Shown one piece after another: positions 40,040 to 48,776 of a stretch of 64,000 nucleotides of DNA; the first letter of the stretch is position 1, and the number at the start of each line of letters is the position of its first letter. The notes below the pieces were generated by a model. That model saw only the letters and a program-made list of their open reading frames with translations, was not told the DNA's origin and searched no databases. The DNA is from JAMXLO01 sp964427005 (GTDB lineage Bacteria > Pseudomonadota > Alphaproteobacteria > Acetobacterales > Acetobacteraceae), in contig CAYRTL010000011.1 in assembly GCA_964427005.1 (NCBI GenBank), positions 1-64,000 on the forward strand, in the 5' to 3' direction. The translations under genes were made by a program, and so were the position numbers.

Positions 40040-40274
40040 CACCTGCCCACGAAGTGGGAGAGGTCGGCGCGGAGCGCCGGGGGAGGATGCACTGTGCACC
40101 TCGCCCGCTGCGCGGGAGAGGTCGGCGCGAAGCGCCCGGAGGGGGTGCGACGCGCAGCACCCTCTCCCGCGTCGCTTCGCTCCGCGACCTCTCCCACTGC
40201 ATGGGCGAGGTGTACACTGCACCCTCTCCCGGCACGCTGTGCGCGGCGACCTCTCCCGCCTGGCGGGAGAGGTG
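40040..40274. repeat. Array of CACCTCTCCCGC inverted repeats between prpD and prpC
   Basis: About 235 bases composed of alternating direct and inverted copies of (G/C)ACCTCTCCCGC and GCGGGAGAGGTC, spaced by GCGCGGAGCGCC-like and TGCACCCTCTCCC segments. Several hairpins are possible. The same motif begins right at the assembly gap (47541-47552). There is no coding content despite open frames. Confidence 0.85.
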
Positions 40275-40277
40275 TTC

Positions 40278-41777
40278 TTAGAAAATCCCCGGCTTGCCGA
40301 CGGCAAGCGTGCCGGCTGGCAAGGCAACATTCAACGTGTGCAGCTCGCCCGCCTTCAATTGTGGCAATGACTGCGCCGCCTCCAGGAAGCGGTTCGCCTC
40401 GCGCGTCGAAATCACGCCGTCGGTCATTGTGGTGAACTTTCGGATGTAGTCGTCGCGGCCGAACGGCTTCGCACCGAGCGGATGCGCGTTCGCAACGGCG
40501 AGTTCGTCCACTATTCGGCTGCCGTCCTGCATCAGCACCTCGACACGACCGCCAAATGCCTGCTCGGCTGGATCGGTGGAAAGATAGCGCCGCTCCCATT
40601 CCGGATCCTCGCGCGTTTCGATCTTGTGCCAGAGCCGAACGGTGTCCGCACGTCCGGCCCGGCGCGGCGTGTAGCTGTCCACGTGATGCCAGCGCCCGTC
40701 CTGCAGCGCGACGGCGAAAATGTACATGATCGAGTGGTCGAGCGTCTCGCGGCTCGCCTTCGGGTCCATCTTCTGCGGGTCGTTGGCACCGGTGCCGATC
40801 ACCGCATGGGTGTGATGGCTGGTGTGGATCGTGATCTTCTCGACCTGCTCCAGATCGGGAATCTGCTCGCGCATCCGGAAAGCGAGATCGATGAGCGCCT
40901 GCGACTGGTATTCGGCGCTGTGTTCCTTGGTGAAGCTGTCGAGGATGGCGCGCTTCGGCTCTCCCGGCGCCGGCAATGGCACGTGATACAGCGCGTTGGG
41001 GCCATCCAGCAGCCAGGCAATCACCGAGTCCTCACCTTCATAGATCGGGCTTGGCGCGCCTTCGCCGCGCATCACGCGATCCACCGCCTCAACCGCAAGC
41101 TTGCCAGCGTGGGCCGGCGCGTACGCCTTCCAGGAGCTGATCTCGCCTTTGCGTGACTGCCGAGTCGTGGCGCTCACGTGCACGGCCTGTTGCACCGCCT
41201 GATAGATCGCCTCCTGCTTCAAGCCGAGAAGCGTACCGATGCCGGCGGCCTGCGCAGGGGCCAAATGCATGATGTGGTCGATCTTATGCTTGTGCAGCGA
41301 GATCGCGCGGACGAGGTCGATGTGGATCTCGTAGCCGGTGGCGATACCGCGGATCAGGTCACGACCGGATTTGCCCATGGTCTGCGCCACCGCGAGTATC
41401 GGCGGGATATTGTCGCCGGGGTGGGAATAGTCCGCCGCGAGGAACGTGTCGTGCATGTCGAGTTCGCGCACCGCGGTGCCGTTGGCCCAGGCGGCCCATT
41501 CCGGACTGACACGCTTCGTTGCCGGCACACCGAACACCGTGGCCGCGTCCTTGCGTGGATGACCAAGTGCCATGTCGCGCGCGGATACCACCGGATGCCG
41601 GTTGATCGCGCCGATGGCCACCGCCGCGTTGTCGATGATGCGGTTGACGATCATGGCGGTGACATCGCGCTCCACCGGCACCTTATCGGCGGCAACCGCG
41701 GCGATCTTCCAGGCGAGCTGATCCTCGCGCCTCAGATTGTCCTTGGATGGGTGCACCCTTACGTCGTGCAGGATCAT
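40278..41777 (-). CDS. prpD: 2-methylcitrate dehydratase
   Basis: Dehydrates 2-methylcitrate in propionyl-CoA oxidation. The 499 residues fit the MmgE/PrpD family: NRIIDNAAVAIGAINRHPVVSARDMALGHPRKDAATVFG, the active-site region ANGTAVRELDMHDTFLAADYSHPGDNIPPILAVAQ, HLAPAQAAGIGTLLGL and RQSRKGEISSWKAYAPAHAGK. The start at 41777 follows CGGAGGAAACGC; a further upstream start adds unconserved residues. It is divergent from the hydantoinase gene over 102 bases. It leads a prpD-prpC operon. Confidence 0.93.
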   Translation of the reverse strand: MILHDVRVHPSKDNLRREDQLAWKIAAVAADKVPVERDVTAMIVNRIIDNAAVAIGAINRHPVVSARDMALGHPRKDAATVFGVPATKRVSPEWAAWANGTAVRELDMHDTFLAADYSHPGDNIPPILAVAQTMGKSGRDLIRGIATGYEIHIDLVRAISLHKHKIDHIMHLAPAQAAGIGTLLGLKQEAIYQAVQQAVHVSATTRQSRKGEISSWKAYAPAHAGKLAVEAVDRVMRGEGAPSPIYEGEDSVIAWLLDGPNALYHVPLPAPGEPKRAILDSFTKEHSAEYQSQALIDLAFRMREQIPDLEQVEKITIHTSHHTHAVIGTGANDPQKMDPKASRETLDHSIMYIFAVALQDGRWHHVDSYTPRRAGRADTVRLWHKIETREDPEWERRYLSTDPAEQAFGGRVEVLMQDGSRIVDELAVANAHPLGAKPFGRDDYIRKFTTMTDGVISTREANRFLEAAQSLPQLKAGELHTLNVALPAGTLAVGKPGIF

Positions 41778-41879
41778 GCGTTTCCTCCGATGGATCGGGA
41801 CCGGCTGGTGCCCGTGCGCGATCCTTCGTAAGGTCAAGCGCATTGCATCGCAACTGAGTGCCAAGGACACTTATATATA

Positions 41880-43241
41880 GTGTCAGCTCCATTCGACCGG
41901 GTGATCATCGGTGAGGTGGTCACCAGCGACACCGTCATCCCGCAGGGCTACATCGCCGTGCGCGGCGAGGTCATCGCCGCCATTGGCGAAGGAACGCCAC
42001 CGCCGGCGAAGGAAACCATCGATCACAGTGGCAAGCTGATCCTGCCTGGATTGGTCGATGGCCACATGCACACTTCGTCGTCCACCGGCTGGCCGGGCAT
42101 CGAGACGGCGACGAAGAGCGCCGCGGCTGGCGGTGTCACGACCTGCGTGGACATGCCGTACGATGTGCCGAAGCCGGTGACCGATGCCGCCATTCTTGCC
42201 GACAAAATCGGCTGGGTGGAGCGCACGGCGCATGTGGACATGGCGCTATATGGCACGATCACCAAGACGGGCGGCGTCGGTGCCATTGCAGGACTGGCGG
42301 CCGGCGGCATCTCGGCATTCAAGCTGTCCACCTACGAGTATGACGCGGTGCGGTTCCCGCGCATCGATCATCCCACCATGCTCGCGGCGTTCCGTGAGAT
42401 CGCGAAAACCGGACTGCCGTGCGCGATCCATAACGAGGATCAGGAACTGGTGGAGATGCTGACCGCGCAGGCGCGCGCCGAGGGACGCATCGAGCCGATC
42501 ATGCACTGCCGCACGCGCCCGCCGCTGGCCGAGACGATGGCCGACCTCGAGATTTTCGAGATGGCGCTGGAGACCGGCGCACACGTGCACATCGCGCACT
42601 CGTCACTCTCTCGGGGGTTCGAGATAGCCGAGACGTTCCGCGGCATGGGCGCGAAGTCCACCGGCGAGGCGTGCATCCAGTATCTCTGCATGACCGAGGA
42701 CGACATCGTGCGGCTCGGCGGCAAGGGAAAATGCAACCCGCCGTTCCGCACCGCAGATGAGGTGGAGCGGATGTGGGCGTGCCTGACGGCGGGGAAGATC
42801 GCCTACGTCTCGACGGATCACGCGCCGTGGCCGATCGAGCGCAAGACGCTGCCGGACATCTTCGCCAATGGTGCCGGACTGACCGGGATGCAGAGCTTTG
42901 CGCCGCTGATGTTCTCGCTGCTCGATGAGCGCGGACTGCCGCCGGCAGTGATGGCCACTTACTGCGCCGAACGCAGCGCGCAGATGCACGGGATATGGCC
43001 AAAGAAAGGCGCGCTCCGCGTCGGCTCGGACGCCGATATATGCGTGCTGGAGCGCGGCAACTTCGTGTTTGACGAGGCGAACATCCAGGATCGGCCGGAG
43101 ATGCGCTGGTCGCCCTATCACGGGCGCAAGATGCGCGCGCGAGTGGTCGCGACGTATCTCCGCGGCGCGCTGATCTGGGACGGCGCGACAGTGCTGGCGA
43201 GGCCCGGCAATGGTCGGTTCATTCGGCGGAGCGCGCACTGA
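41880..43241 (+). CDS. Hydantoinase/allantoinase-type cyclic amidohydrolase
   Basis: A 453-residue binuclear metal amidohydrolase opening five-membered cyclic amides. The metal ligands are all visible: His62/His64 in VDGHMHTSS, carboxylated Lys149 in ISAFKLSTYEYD, His184 in CAIHNEDQE, His240 in HVHIAHSS and Asp313 in YVSTDHAPW. KCNPPFRT is the allantoinase/hydantoinase motif. The start is GTG at 41880 with AGGA 13 bases upstream. The nearby D-carbamoylase and hydantoin racemase genes favour a D-hydantoinase role over allantoin or dihydroorotate. This is inferred from linkage, not from the sequence alone. Confidence 0.9.
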   Translation: MSAPFDRVIIGEVVTSDTVIPQGYIAVRGEVIAAIGEGTPPPAKETIDHSGKLILPGLVDGHMHTSSSTGWPGIETATKSAAAGGVTTCVDMPYDVPKPVTDAAILADKIGWVERTAHVDMALYGTITKTGGVGAIAGLAAGGISAFKLSTYEYDAVRFPRIDHPTMLAAFREIAKTGLPCAIHNEDQELVEMLTAQARAEGRIEPIMHCRTRPPLAETMADLEIFEMALETGAHVHIAHSSLSRGFEIAETFRGMGAKSTGEACIQYLCMTEDDIVRLGGKGKCNPPFRTADEVERMWACLTAGKIAYVSTDHAPWPIERKTLPDIFANGAGLTGMQSFAPLMFSLLDERGLPPAVMATYCAERSAQMHGIWPKKGALRVGSDADICVLERGNFVFDEANIQDRPEMRWSPYHGRKMRARVVATYLRGALIWDGATVLARPGNGRFIRRSAH

Positions 43242-43650
43242 CAGCTTGTTCCGGCCGCACCGGCGGCCGTTGCTGCGCCTTGCTCTGGCATTTGGGGCAG
43301 GCGCGATTGTCGTGTTCAGCGTTGCCGCGGTCGTGTGGCTGCGGATACATGTCGTGCCGCCGGACTGCGAAGATCCCGAGACGCTCGCGCTGGTGCGCCG
43401 CAGTCTCACGGGCCGTTTCAAGTTGCCGGACAGCCTCGCGATGGAGAATATCCGGACCCACGCGGGCGGCTATCTTGCGTTCCGCTTCGCCTGCGAAGCC
43501 GATTTGCGGGGCATCAATCGCCAGGATCTCGCACCGGGAGCGCCGATTCCCGGTTCAGTACGCTATGTGAGCCGGTTGACCGACAGCGGGCGCCGGCATG
43601 AAGTGACGGTGAGGATCCAACCGCTGCTGAAACTGGAGCGCGTGCAGTGA
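43210..43650 (+). CDS. Single-pass membrane hypothetical protein, 146 aa
   Basis: The start overlaps the hydantoinase end by 32 bases. After a basic N-terminus (FRPHRRPLLRLA), residues about 22-46 form one membrane helix (LAFGAGAIVVFSVAAVVWLRI), leaving a periplasmic domain of about 95 residues with CEDPETLALVRRSLTGRFKLPDSLAMENIRTHAGGYLAFRFACEAD. Two cysteines in that domain could form a disulfide. No known family. It ends 38 bases before the convergent AlgJ-like gene. Position suggests co-expression with the hydantoinase, but the function is unknown. Confidence 0.65.
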   Translation: MVGSFGGARTDSLFRPHRRPLLRLALAFGAGAIVVFSVAAVVWLRIHVVPPDCEDPETLALVRRSLTGRFKLPDSLAMENIRTHAGGYLAFRFACEADLRGINRQDLAPGAPIPGSVRYVSRLTDSGRRHEVTVRIQPLLKLERVQ

Positions 43651-43688
43651 GCTGGCCAATCGCGACGCCATTCGTCATTGGGTTCCAG

Positions 43689-44819
43689 TCAGCTTGAAGG
43701 CGCTCCAGTCGGCAAGCCATGAGGCCAGTGTTGCAGATCGCAGGCCAGGTACCGTTCATTTGGCGCGACAATAAGATAGGTCGGCTCGAACCGCTCGACA
43801 TCGTTGAAGTCGAACGCGCACTCCTGGAAGTGCATCCAACCAACGCGCGCAGCGCCCGTCTCTTGCAGCATGGGCTGCCAGAACATGTCGGTGTAGCTGT
43901 CGCCGAGTACCAGCACCCGTTCGCTGCCGGACGCCTGCTCGAAGGCATAGGGGAAGAAGACGCCCCCATAAGGTGGCGCACGAAAGAGGTCGATCGGCCT
44001 CCACGCGCGGTGGGACGCAGACAAACGCCAGCCGTAGTCATAGTCGGGAAGCTCATCCTGCAGGCCGAGCATCATCGAGAGATCGCCGCCCCGGACCGGC
44101 GTCGGTGGAGACAGCGCCTTTGCCGGATCGATCGACCAATTGGCACGGCCGATGGCCCGCATCGCCAGATTGAACGCCGTCAGTGCGGCATTCCACCGCC
44201 AGTGCGTATCCGCGTGACGGTACAGATGATCGGCATCCGGTGTGGCGGCGAACGCAGCCTTCAGATCGACGGTGGCGATATGATGATTCCGCAGTTCGCG
44301 GATGGCGAGATCGTACTCAAGCGGACCACTGATCTGCCACCACGGCGGCAAATACTGCGTCGGGATTGACTGGGCATTTGGTGGCACCAACACGAGGAGA
44401 TGAGTGCCACGCGGCGCGAGGGTACGCTCCAGCGCTGCCACCACGTTGACGAAGTGCAGCACGTTTTCCTGCCGATACAGCGAACCGGTAGACTGGCCGA
44501 CCACGCCTTCGCCGCCGTAGTAGAGATGAGCGTGCCGGCCGAAAAACACCCGCCGGTCGCTCGGACTGAGGAGAGCGTACTCGACGATGCCGCGCAGGTA
44601 AGGCAGCGTGTGGGCATAACCGAAGTCGTCGCCGACAAATTCGCGAATGGCCCGCGCCCAATGATTGATCGCGCCACCCGGTGCGGTGGTTGCCCCCGGT
44701 ACTCTGAAGGCCTGCCAGCCTCGCATCGGATCAGGCACGAGCGCGCCGAGCATCACCAGCACGAGGAGCGCCAGTGCCATAGGACCGAGATAACGCCGAT
44801 GCCGCGGGATCAGCGCCAT
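43689..44819 (-). CDS. AlgX/AlgJ-like SGNH O-acetyltransferase
   Basis: A 376-residue inner-membrane-anchored periplasmic acetyltransferase. Residues 12-30 are a membrane anchor (GPMALALLVLVMLGALVPD). The SGNH-like catalytic residues of the AlgJ/AlgX/WssI group are present: HADTHWRWN (Asp204, His206) and LVLGDSYTD (Ser308). It is two bases after the MBOAT gene, so they act together: the MBOAT protein moves acetyl across the membrane and this enzyme adds it to an exopolysaccharide. No alginate or cellulose synthesis genes are nearby. A start further upstream would overlap the MBOAT gene. Confidence 0.88.
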   Translation of the reverse strand: MALIPRHRRYLGPMALALLVLVMLGALVPDPMRGWQAFRVPGATTAPGGAINHWARAIREFVGDDFGYAHTLPYLRGIVEYALLSPSDRRVFFGRHAHLYYGGEGVVGQSTGSLYRQENVLHFVNVVAALERTLAPRGTHLLVLVPPNAQSIPTQYLPPWWQISGPLEYDLAIRELRNHHIATVDLKAAFAATPDADHLYRHADTHWRWNAALTAFNLAMRAIGRANWSIDPAKALSPPTPVRGGDLSMMLGLQDELPDYDYGWRLSASHRAWRPIDLFRAPPYGGVFFPYAFEQASGSERVLVLGDSYTDMFWQPMLQETGAARVGWMHFQECAFDFNDVERFEPTYLIVAPNERYLACDLQHWPHGLPTGAPSS

Positions 44820-44821
44820 TG

Positions 44822-46243
44822 TCAGAACCGGTAGTACAGGAACGGGCTGTATTCGCTGGCGCCCGCGATGATCATCGACACGAAAAGCAGGGCCAGCACC
44901 CAGGCGTTGTCGCCAATTGCAGTGCCTCGCTCGCCAATCAGCCTGGCGACTGCATGGCGAAGTCGCGGCAGCCGCCACTTCCATAACCCAAGCAGTCCGG
45001 CGACAGCGAGCACTGCCTCAGTCGCCGGATTGAGCGCGATATGCATGGGCACCGACAGGCTGGTCGGGCCGTTGAGGCCGGCGAGGCCGGAAAAGATTTC
45101 GCCGGCGCGGCCGAAGCCGCTCGCGCGGAACCAGACCCAGCCGAGGAACACGACGAGCAAGGTGTAGACATGGGCCATCGGCTTCGGCCAGCGCGCGAGT
45201 AGGCGGCCGAGTCCCGCACGCTCGAGCACCAGGAACAGGCCGTGATGAATACCCCAGATCACGAAAGTCCAACTTGCGCCGTGCCATAGCCCGCACAGCA
45301 CGAACACTGTCCACAGATTGGCGTAGGTCCTGGCCGGTGAAACCCGGTTGCCGCCGAGAGGGATGTAAAGATAGTCACGCAGCCACGCCGATAGGCTCAT
45401 ATGCCAGCGCCGCCAGAAATCGGTGATGCTCAAAGAGGCATAGGGGACGCGGAAGTTACGCGGCAGCGTGAATCCCGTCATGATTCCGAGCCCGACTGCC
45501 ATCGTCGAATAGCCGCCGAAGTCGAAATAAATCTGCATGGCATAGGCATAGAGTCCCAGCCACGACTCGATAAAGCCGGGTGACGGAGCCTGATCGAATA
45601 GCGCGTCCGCAACAGGTGCTATTCGATCCGCAATCAGCACTTTCCAGGCAAGCCCAATGACGAAGATGCGCATGCCGGCTGAGAATCGCTCGAGTGTAAC
45701 CCGACGCTCGTGCAACTGCCGCGCGACGGTCGCGTAGCGCACGATCGGCCCGGACACGAGTTGCGGGAACATCGACATGTAGAGCATGAATTCTTCGAAG
45801 CGCCGATTGGCGGTGACCCGCCGCTTCGCGATGTCGGCAATGTAAGAGATTGCGTGGAATGTGTAGAACGAAATACCGAGGGGCAGGAGGAGTTTGGGGA
45901 CGGGCAAGGCAATGCCGAAGAAGCCAATGAGCGGGTTGAGGTTCTCGACCAGGAATCCGCTATATTTGCAGATCGCAAGGACCAGCAGATTGCCCGCTAC
46001 GCCATAAGCGAGGAGGCGATAGCGTTGATCATCATCTGCGCGATCGATGGCGATCGCCAGGCGGAAGTTGGCGGCGATCGATGCGAGCAAGATCAACAGG
46101 AATGGCGGCTTGTCGGCGGAATAGAACAGGAGGGAAAAGGCGATGAAGACGATGTTCCTGGCGCGGATGCTCTTGAAACTGAAATAGCAGATCAGGAAAA
46201 TCGGGAAGAAGCAGAATAGGAAGATTTTCGAGGCGAACGTCAT
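44822..46243 (-). CDS. MBOAT-family O-acyltransferase (AlgI-like)
   Basis: A 473-residue polytopic membrane protein of the AlgI/PatA type that channels acetyl groups to periplasmic glycan acetyltransferases. About ten membrane segments are visible. Conserved features are FYTFHAISYIADI, FPQLVSGPIVRYA, FDFGGYSTMAVGLG, FWRRWHMSLSAWLRDYLYIPLGGNR (His281) and CGLWHGASWTFVIWGIHHG (invariant His321). It is paired with the AlgJ-like gene and diverges from the D-carbamoylase gene. The pair splits the hydantoin genes. A second, less related MBOAT is at 60522-61904. Confidence 0.93.
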   Translation of the reverse strand: MTFASKIFLFCFFPIFLICYFSFKSIRARNIVFIAFSLLFYSADKPPFLLILLASIAANFRLAIAIDRADDDQRYRLLAYGVAGNLLVLAICKYSGFLVENLNPLIGFFGIALPVPKLLLPLGISFYTFHAISYIADIAKRRVTANRRFEEFMLYMSMFPQLVSGPIVRYATVARQLHERRVTLERFSAGMRIFVIGLAWKVLIADRIAPVADALFDQAPSPGFIESWLGLYAYAMQIYFDFGGYSTMAVGLGIMTGFTLPRNFRVPYASLSITDFWRRWHMSLSAWLRDYLYIPLGGNRVSPARTYANLWTVFVLCGLWHGASWTFVIWGIHHGLFLVLERAGLGRLLARWPKPMAHVYTLLVVFLGWVWFRASGFGRAGEIFSGLAGLNGPTSLSVPMHIALNPATEAVLAVAGLLGLWKWRLPRLRHAVARLIGERGTAIGDNAWVLALLFVSMIIAGASEYSPFLYYRF

Positions 46244-46345
46244 GCGGATCCGTCTGGTAGCATTTCCTCGGGCGGCGAGAGGTGTTAGCCGGGCCGGTCA
46301 GGTCCGGCAAGCGCAGGTGAACCGTTGGCAGTTGGAGAGATCGCA

Positions 46346-47317
46346 ATGAGTCGAAACATTACAGTTGCCGCGGCGCAGCTTGGGCCAGTCCAGATGGCCG
46401 AACCGCGCTCGGTCGCCGTCGAGCGCATGGTGCGTCTGATGGAGCGCGCGCATCGACGCGGGGTGGAACTCGTGGTGTTTCCCGAGCTTGCGCTGACGAC
46501 GTTCTTTCCCCGCCACTACCATCGGGACATAAGCGAGGCGGATCATTGGTTCGAGACGGCGATGCCTTCGAATGAGACGGCGCCGCTGTTTGCCGCAGCG
46601 CGCAAGTATGGCATCGGTTTCCATCTTGGCTATGCCGAAATGACCGAGGACAAGCGGCGGTTCAACACGTCGATCCTGGTCAATCCGGATGGCGACATTC
46701 TGCTGAAGTACCGAAAGGTGCATCTGCCTGGCCACGCGGAATACGATCCACGGCGGAAGGTGCAGCATCTGGAGAAACGCTATTTCGAAGTCGGCGATCT
46801 TGGTTTCCCGGTGATCCGGGCACCGATGGGCGGGGTCGATGGCATCAATATGGGAATGATGATCTGCAATGACCGCCGCTGGCCCGAGGCCTGGCGCGTA
46901 CTGGGGCTGCAAAGCGTCGAGCTGGTGCTGCTTGGCTACAACACGCCGAGTTTGAACATGGAGGCAGGCGGGTTCGAGGCGCACCATCTGCGCGTGTTCC
47001 ACTCGCACCTGTCGATCCAGGCCGGCTGCTATCAGAATGCGTGCTTCGCGGTGGCGACGGCGAAGGCTGGCACCGAGGATGGCTGCGAACTGTTCGGCCA
47101 TTCGATCATCGTCAATCCGCAGGGCGAGATCATCGCGATGGCGACGAGTTGGGACGATGAGCTGATCACGGCCGATTGCAATCTGGACATGTGTGCACTC
47201 GGCCGCACGACGATTTTTGCCTTTGAGAAGCATCGCCGGCCGGAGCACTACACGAGAATCACACAGCAGGCGGGCGCGGTGGACCCGCCGGTATGGTCGA
47301 AGCGGGCAGCGGAGTGA
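46346..47317 (+). CDS. N-carbamoyl-D-amino acid hydrolase (nitrilase superfamily)
   Basis: Cleaves N-carbamoyl amino acids to free amino acid, CO2 and ammonia. The nitrilase triad is Glu47 (VVFPELAL), Lys124 (KYRKVHLPG) and Cys174 (MMICNDRRWPE); the positions and the 323-residue length agree with Agrobacterium D-carbamoylase. HLPGHAEYDPRRKVQHLEKRYFEVGD and IICN-type ...GYNTPSLNMEAGGFEAHHLRVFHSHLSIQAGCYQN are family-specific. The start at 46346 follows TTGGAGAG; a TTG at 46325 adds seven residues. Nearby hydantoinase and racemase genes complete a hydantoin pathway. Confidence 0.92.
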   Translation: MSRNITVAAAQLGPVQMAEPRSVAVERMVRLMERAHRRGVELVVFPELALTTFFPRHYHRDISEADHWFETAMPSNETAPLFAAARKYGIGFHLGYAEMTEDKRRFNTSILVNPDGDILLKYRKVHLPGHAEYDPRRKVQHLEKRYFEVGDLGFPVIRAPMGGVDGINMGMMICNDRRWPEAWRVLGLQSVELVLLGYNTPSLNMEAGGFEAHHLRVFHSHLSIQAGCYQNACFAVATAKAGTEDGCELFGHSIIVNPQGEIIAMATSWDDELITADCNLDMCALGRTTIFAFEKHRRPEHYTRITQQAGAVDPPVWSKRAAE

Positions 47318-47652
47318 GGGCTTAAGGCTCCGCTAACCGATGTGTGCCAAAGCGACGCGATGAGCGGAATTGGTTCCATTCCTGCGGCCGAAGCACACAA
47401 GCCTGTCGAGAAGCGAGAGGAAGCGGACCGCGATGGCGGCAGAAAGCCAGCCCCGCGCCGCCTTCGCAAGCAGGAGTCGGCCGACGATATGGTCGAGGTG
47501 GAACAGCACAGCCTGGACGTGGAGGCCTGACGGCATCGTACACCTCGCCCGCNNNNNNNNNNNNNNNNNNNNNNNNNNNNNNNNNNNNNNNNNNNNNNNN
47601 NNNNNNNNNNNNNNNNNNNNNNNNNNNNNNNNNNNNNNNNNNNNNNNNNNNN
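47318..47652. other. Assembly gap and left flank
   Basis: 47553-47652 is a run of exactly 100 N, a conventional placeholder for a gap of unknown length. The left flank (47318-47552) has a 67-residue minus-strand frame (47333-47536) without homology I recognise. The last 12 known bases before the gap (47541-47552) read CACCTCGCCCGC, the start of the repeat found at 40040-40274. Confidence 0.9.
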
Positions 47653-48281
47653 GCGCTCATCACAATGCCCGCCGCCGCCTGGCACGGTTCGATCACCGGC
47701 ACGCCAACGGCGTCCTCTACCGCGGGGCGGTGATGCGCCATTCCCGTGCAGCCGAGGATGATCGCCCCGGCGCCTGATGTGGCGCACAGACGGGCCGCAT
47801 CGATCAGACGCGCTCGCGCCGCCTGCGGCTCCAGCAGAGTCTCCATCGTGACATTCAGCGCGACTTCTGCTGCCAGCCGATGCTCCAGTCCCATGGCGCG
47901 CAATGCGGCAAGGTGACGTGCCTTCGACGCGTCCACGATCGCGACTACGCCAAACCGTTCTGCACGTGCCACGGCCGCGGCGACTGCGCAGCGGAACACG
48001 CCGAATACCGGCCGACGAGTCGTCGCTCGCACCGCCTCGATGCCAGGATCCGAAGCACACGCGATCACGTAGGCACCCGCCGGTTCCCGCTCGACCAGAC
48101 GGCAGAGAGGTTCCACCACGTCATGCCAGTCGCGCCAGTCGTAGATGGCAGGCGGCCCTTCACGCAGCGTGACCACCTCGAAAGATGGCGCGCCGGGCAA
48201 GCGGAACGGCGCCAGAGCCGCAGCGATCCCATCCGAGCAGGCGGTGGAGCAGTTGGGGTTGACCACCAGAATACGTGCCAT
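47653..48281 (-). CDS. Hydantoin racemase (Asp/Glu racemase superfamily), C-terminus lost in gap
   Basis: 209 residues are visible before the gap. The two-cysteine racemase centre is intact: Cys75 in VIACASDPGIEA and Cys178 in AIILGCTGMAHH. MARILVVNPNCSTACSDGI matches the hydantoin racemase N-terminus. Racemises hydantoins so both enantiomers enter the D-pathway. Family members are about 240-250 residues, so roughly 30-40 residues are missing. The start at 48281 is set by homology; no clear ribosome site. It diverges from the DUF983 gene by 75 bases. Read-through of the gap as coding is not evidence of its real length. Confidence 0.85.
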
Positions 48282-48356
48282 GCAGATACTGTCCCCCCTC
48301 TGGCCGACGCGGGCAAGCGGACCGATATGAGACGCTAATTTGAAGGACGAATAGAA

Positions 48357-48776
48357 ATGGCCCCTGTTCGCTGGCAGCCTGATCGCTCGACTCCCAAGCC
48401 GGCGTGGCCAGTTCCGTCGCTCGCAACAGCGATTGCACGCGGTCTCGCTGGACGCTGTCCGGTCTGCGGCAAAGGCCGCATTTTCAATGGCTTCCTCCGG
48501 GTAGTTCCCGAATGCGAGTATTGCCACGCACCACTGGGCCTCGCCCGCGCTGATGACGCGCCGCCCTACTTCACCATCCTTATCGTGGGCCACATCGTGA
48601 TCCCTGCCATGCTCATCATGCAGAAGATGGCCGACCCGCCGAACTGGCTGCTGGCGGTAATTTTCCTGCCGCTGACGCTGATCCTCTCAATCGGGCTGAT
48701 CCGGCCAATCAAGGGTGCTGTCGTCGGGCTTATGCTTAGCTTCAATATGCTGAAGACCGACGTTGAAACCGGATGA
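48357..48776 (+). CDS. DUF983 family membrane protein
   Basis: 139 residues. Two CxxC pairs, in GRCPVCGKGRIFNGFLRVVPECEYCHAPLG, form a zinc ribbon typical of DUF983. Two membrane segments follow (about 72-92 ILIVGHIVIPAMLIMQ and 96-118 WLLAVIFLPLTLILSIGLI). The family is common in alphaproteobacteria and of unknown function. It overlaps the UPF0262 gene by four bases, so the two are co-translated. Confidence 0.9.
   Translation: MAPVRWQPDRSTPKPAWPVPSLATAIARGLAGRCPVCGKGRIFNGFLRVVPECEYCHAPLGLARADDAPPYFTILIVGHIVIPAMLIMQKMADPPNWLLAVIFLPLTLILSIGLIRPIKGAVVGLMLSFNMLKTDVETG

Noticed and set aside
40013..40330. Open frames within the repeat array
   Set aside because: Arise from the repeat's composition on both strands; no homology expected.
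47333..47536. 67-residue minus-strand frame left of the gap
   Set aside because: No recognisable family, no ribosome site; too close to the gap to judge.
47322..48593. A 423-residue frame running through the N gap
   Set aside because: Translation of N is meaningless; only 47653-48281 is supported as the racemase, and 48282-48593 overlaps the DUF983 start region.
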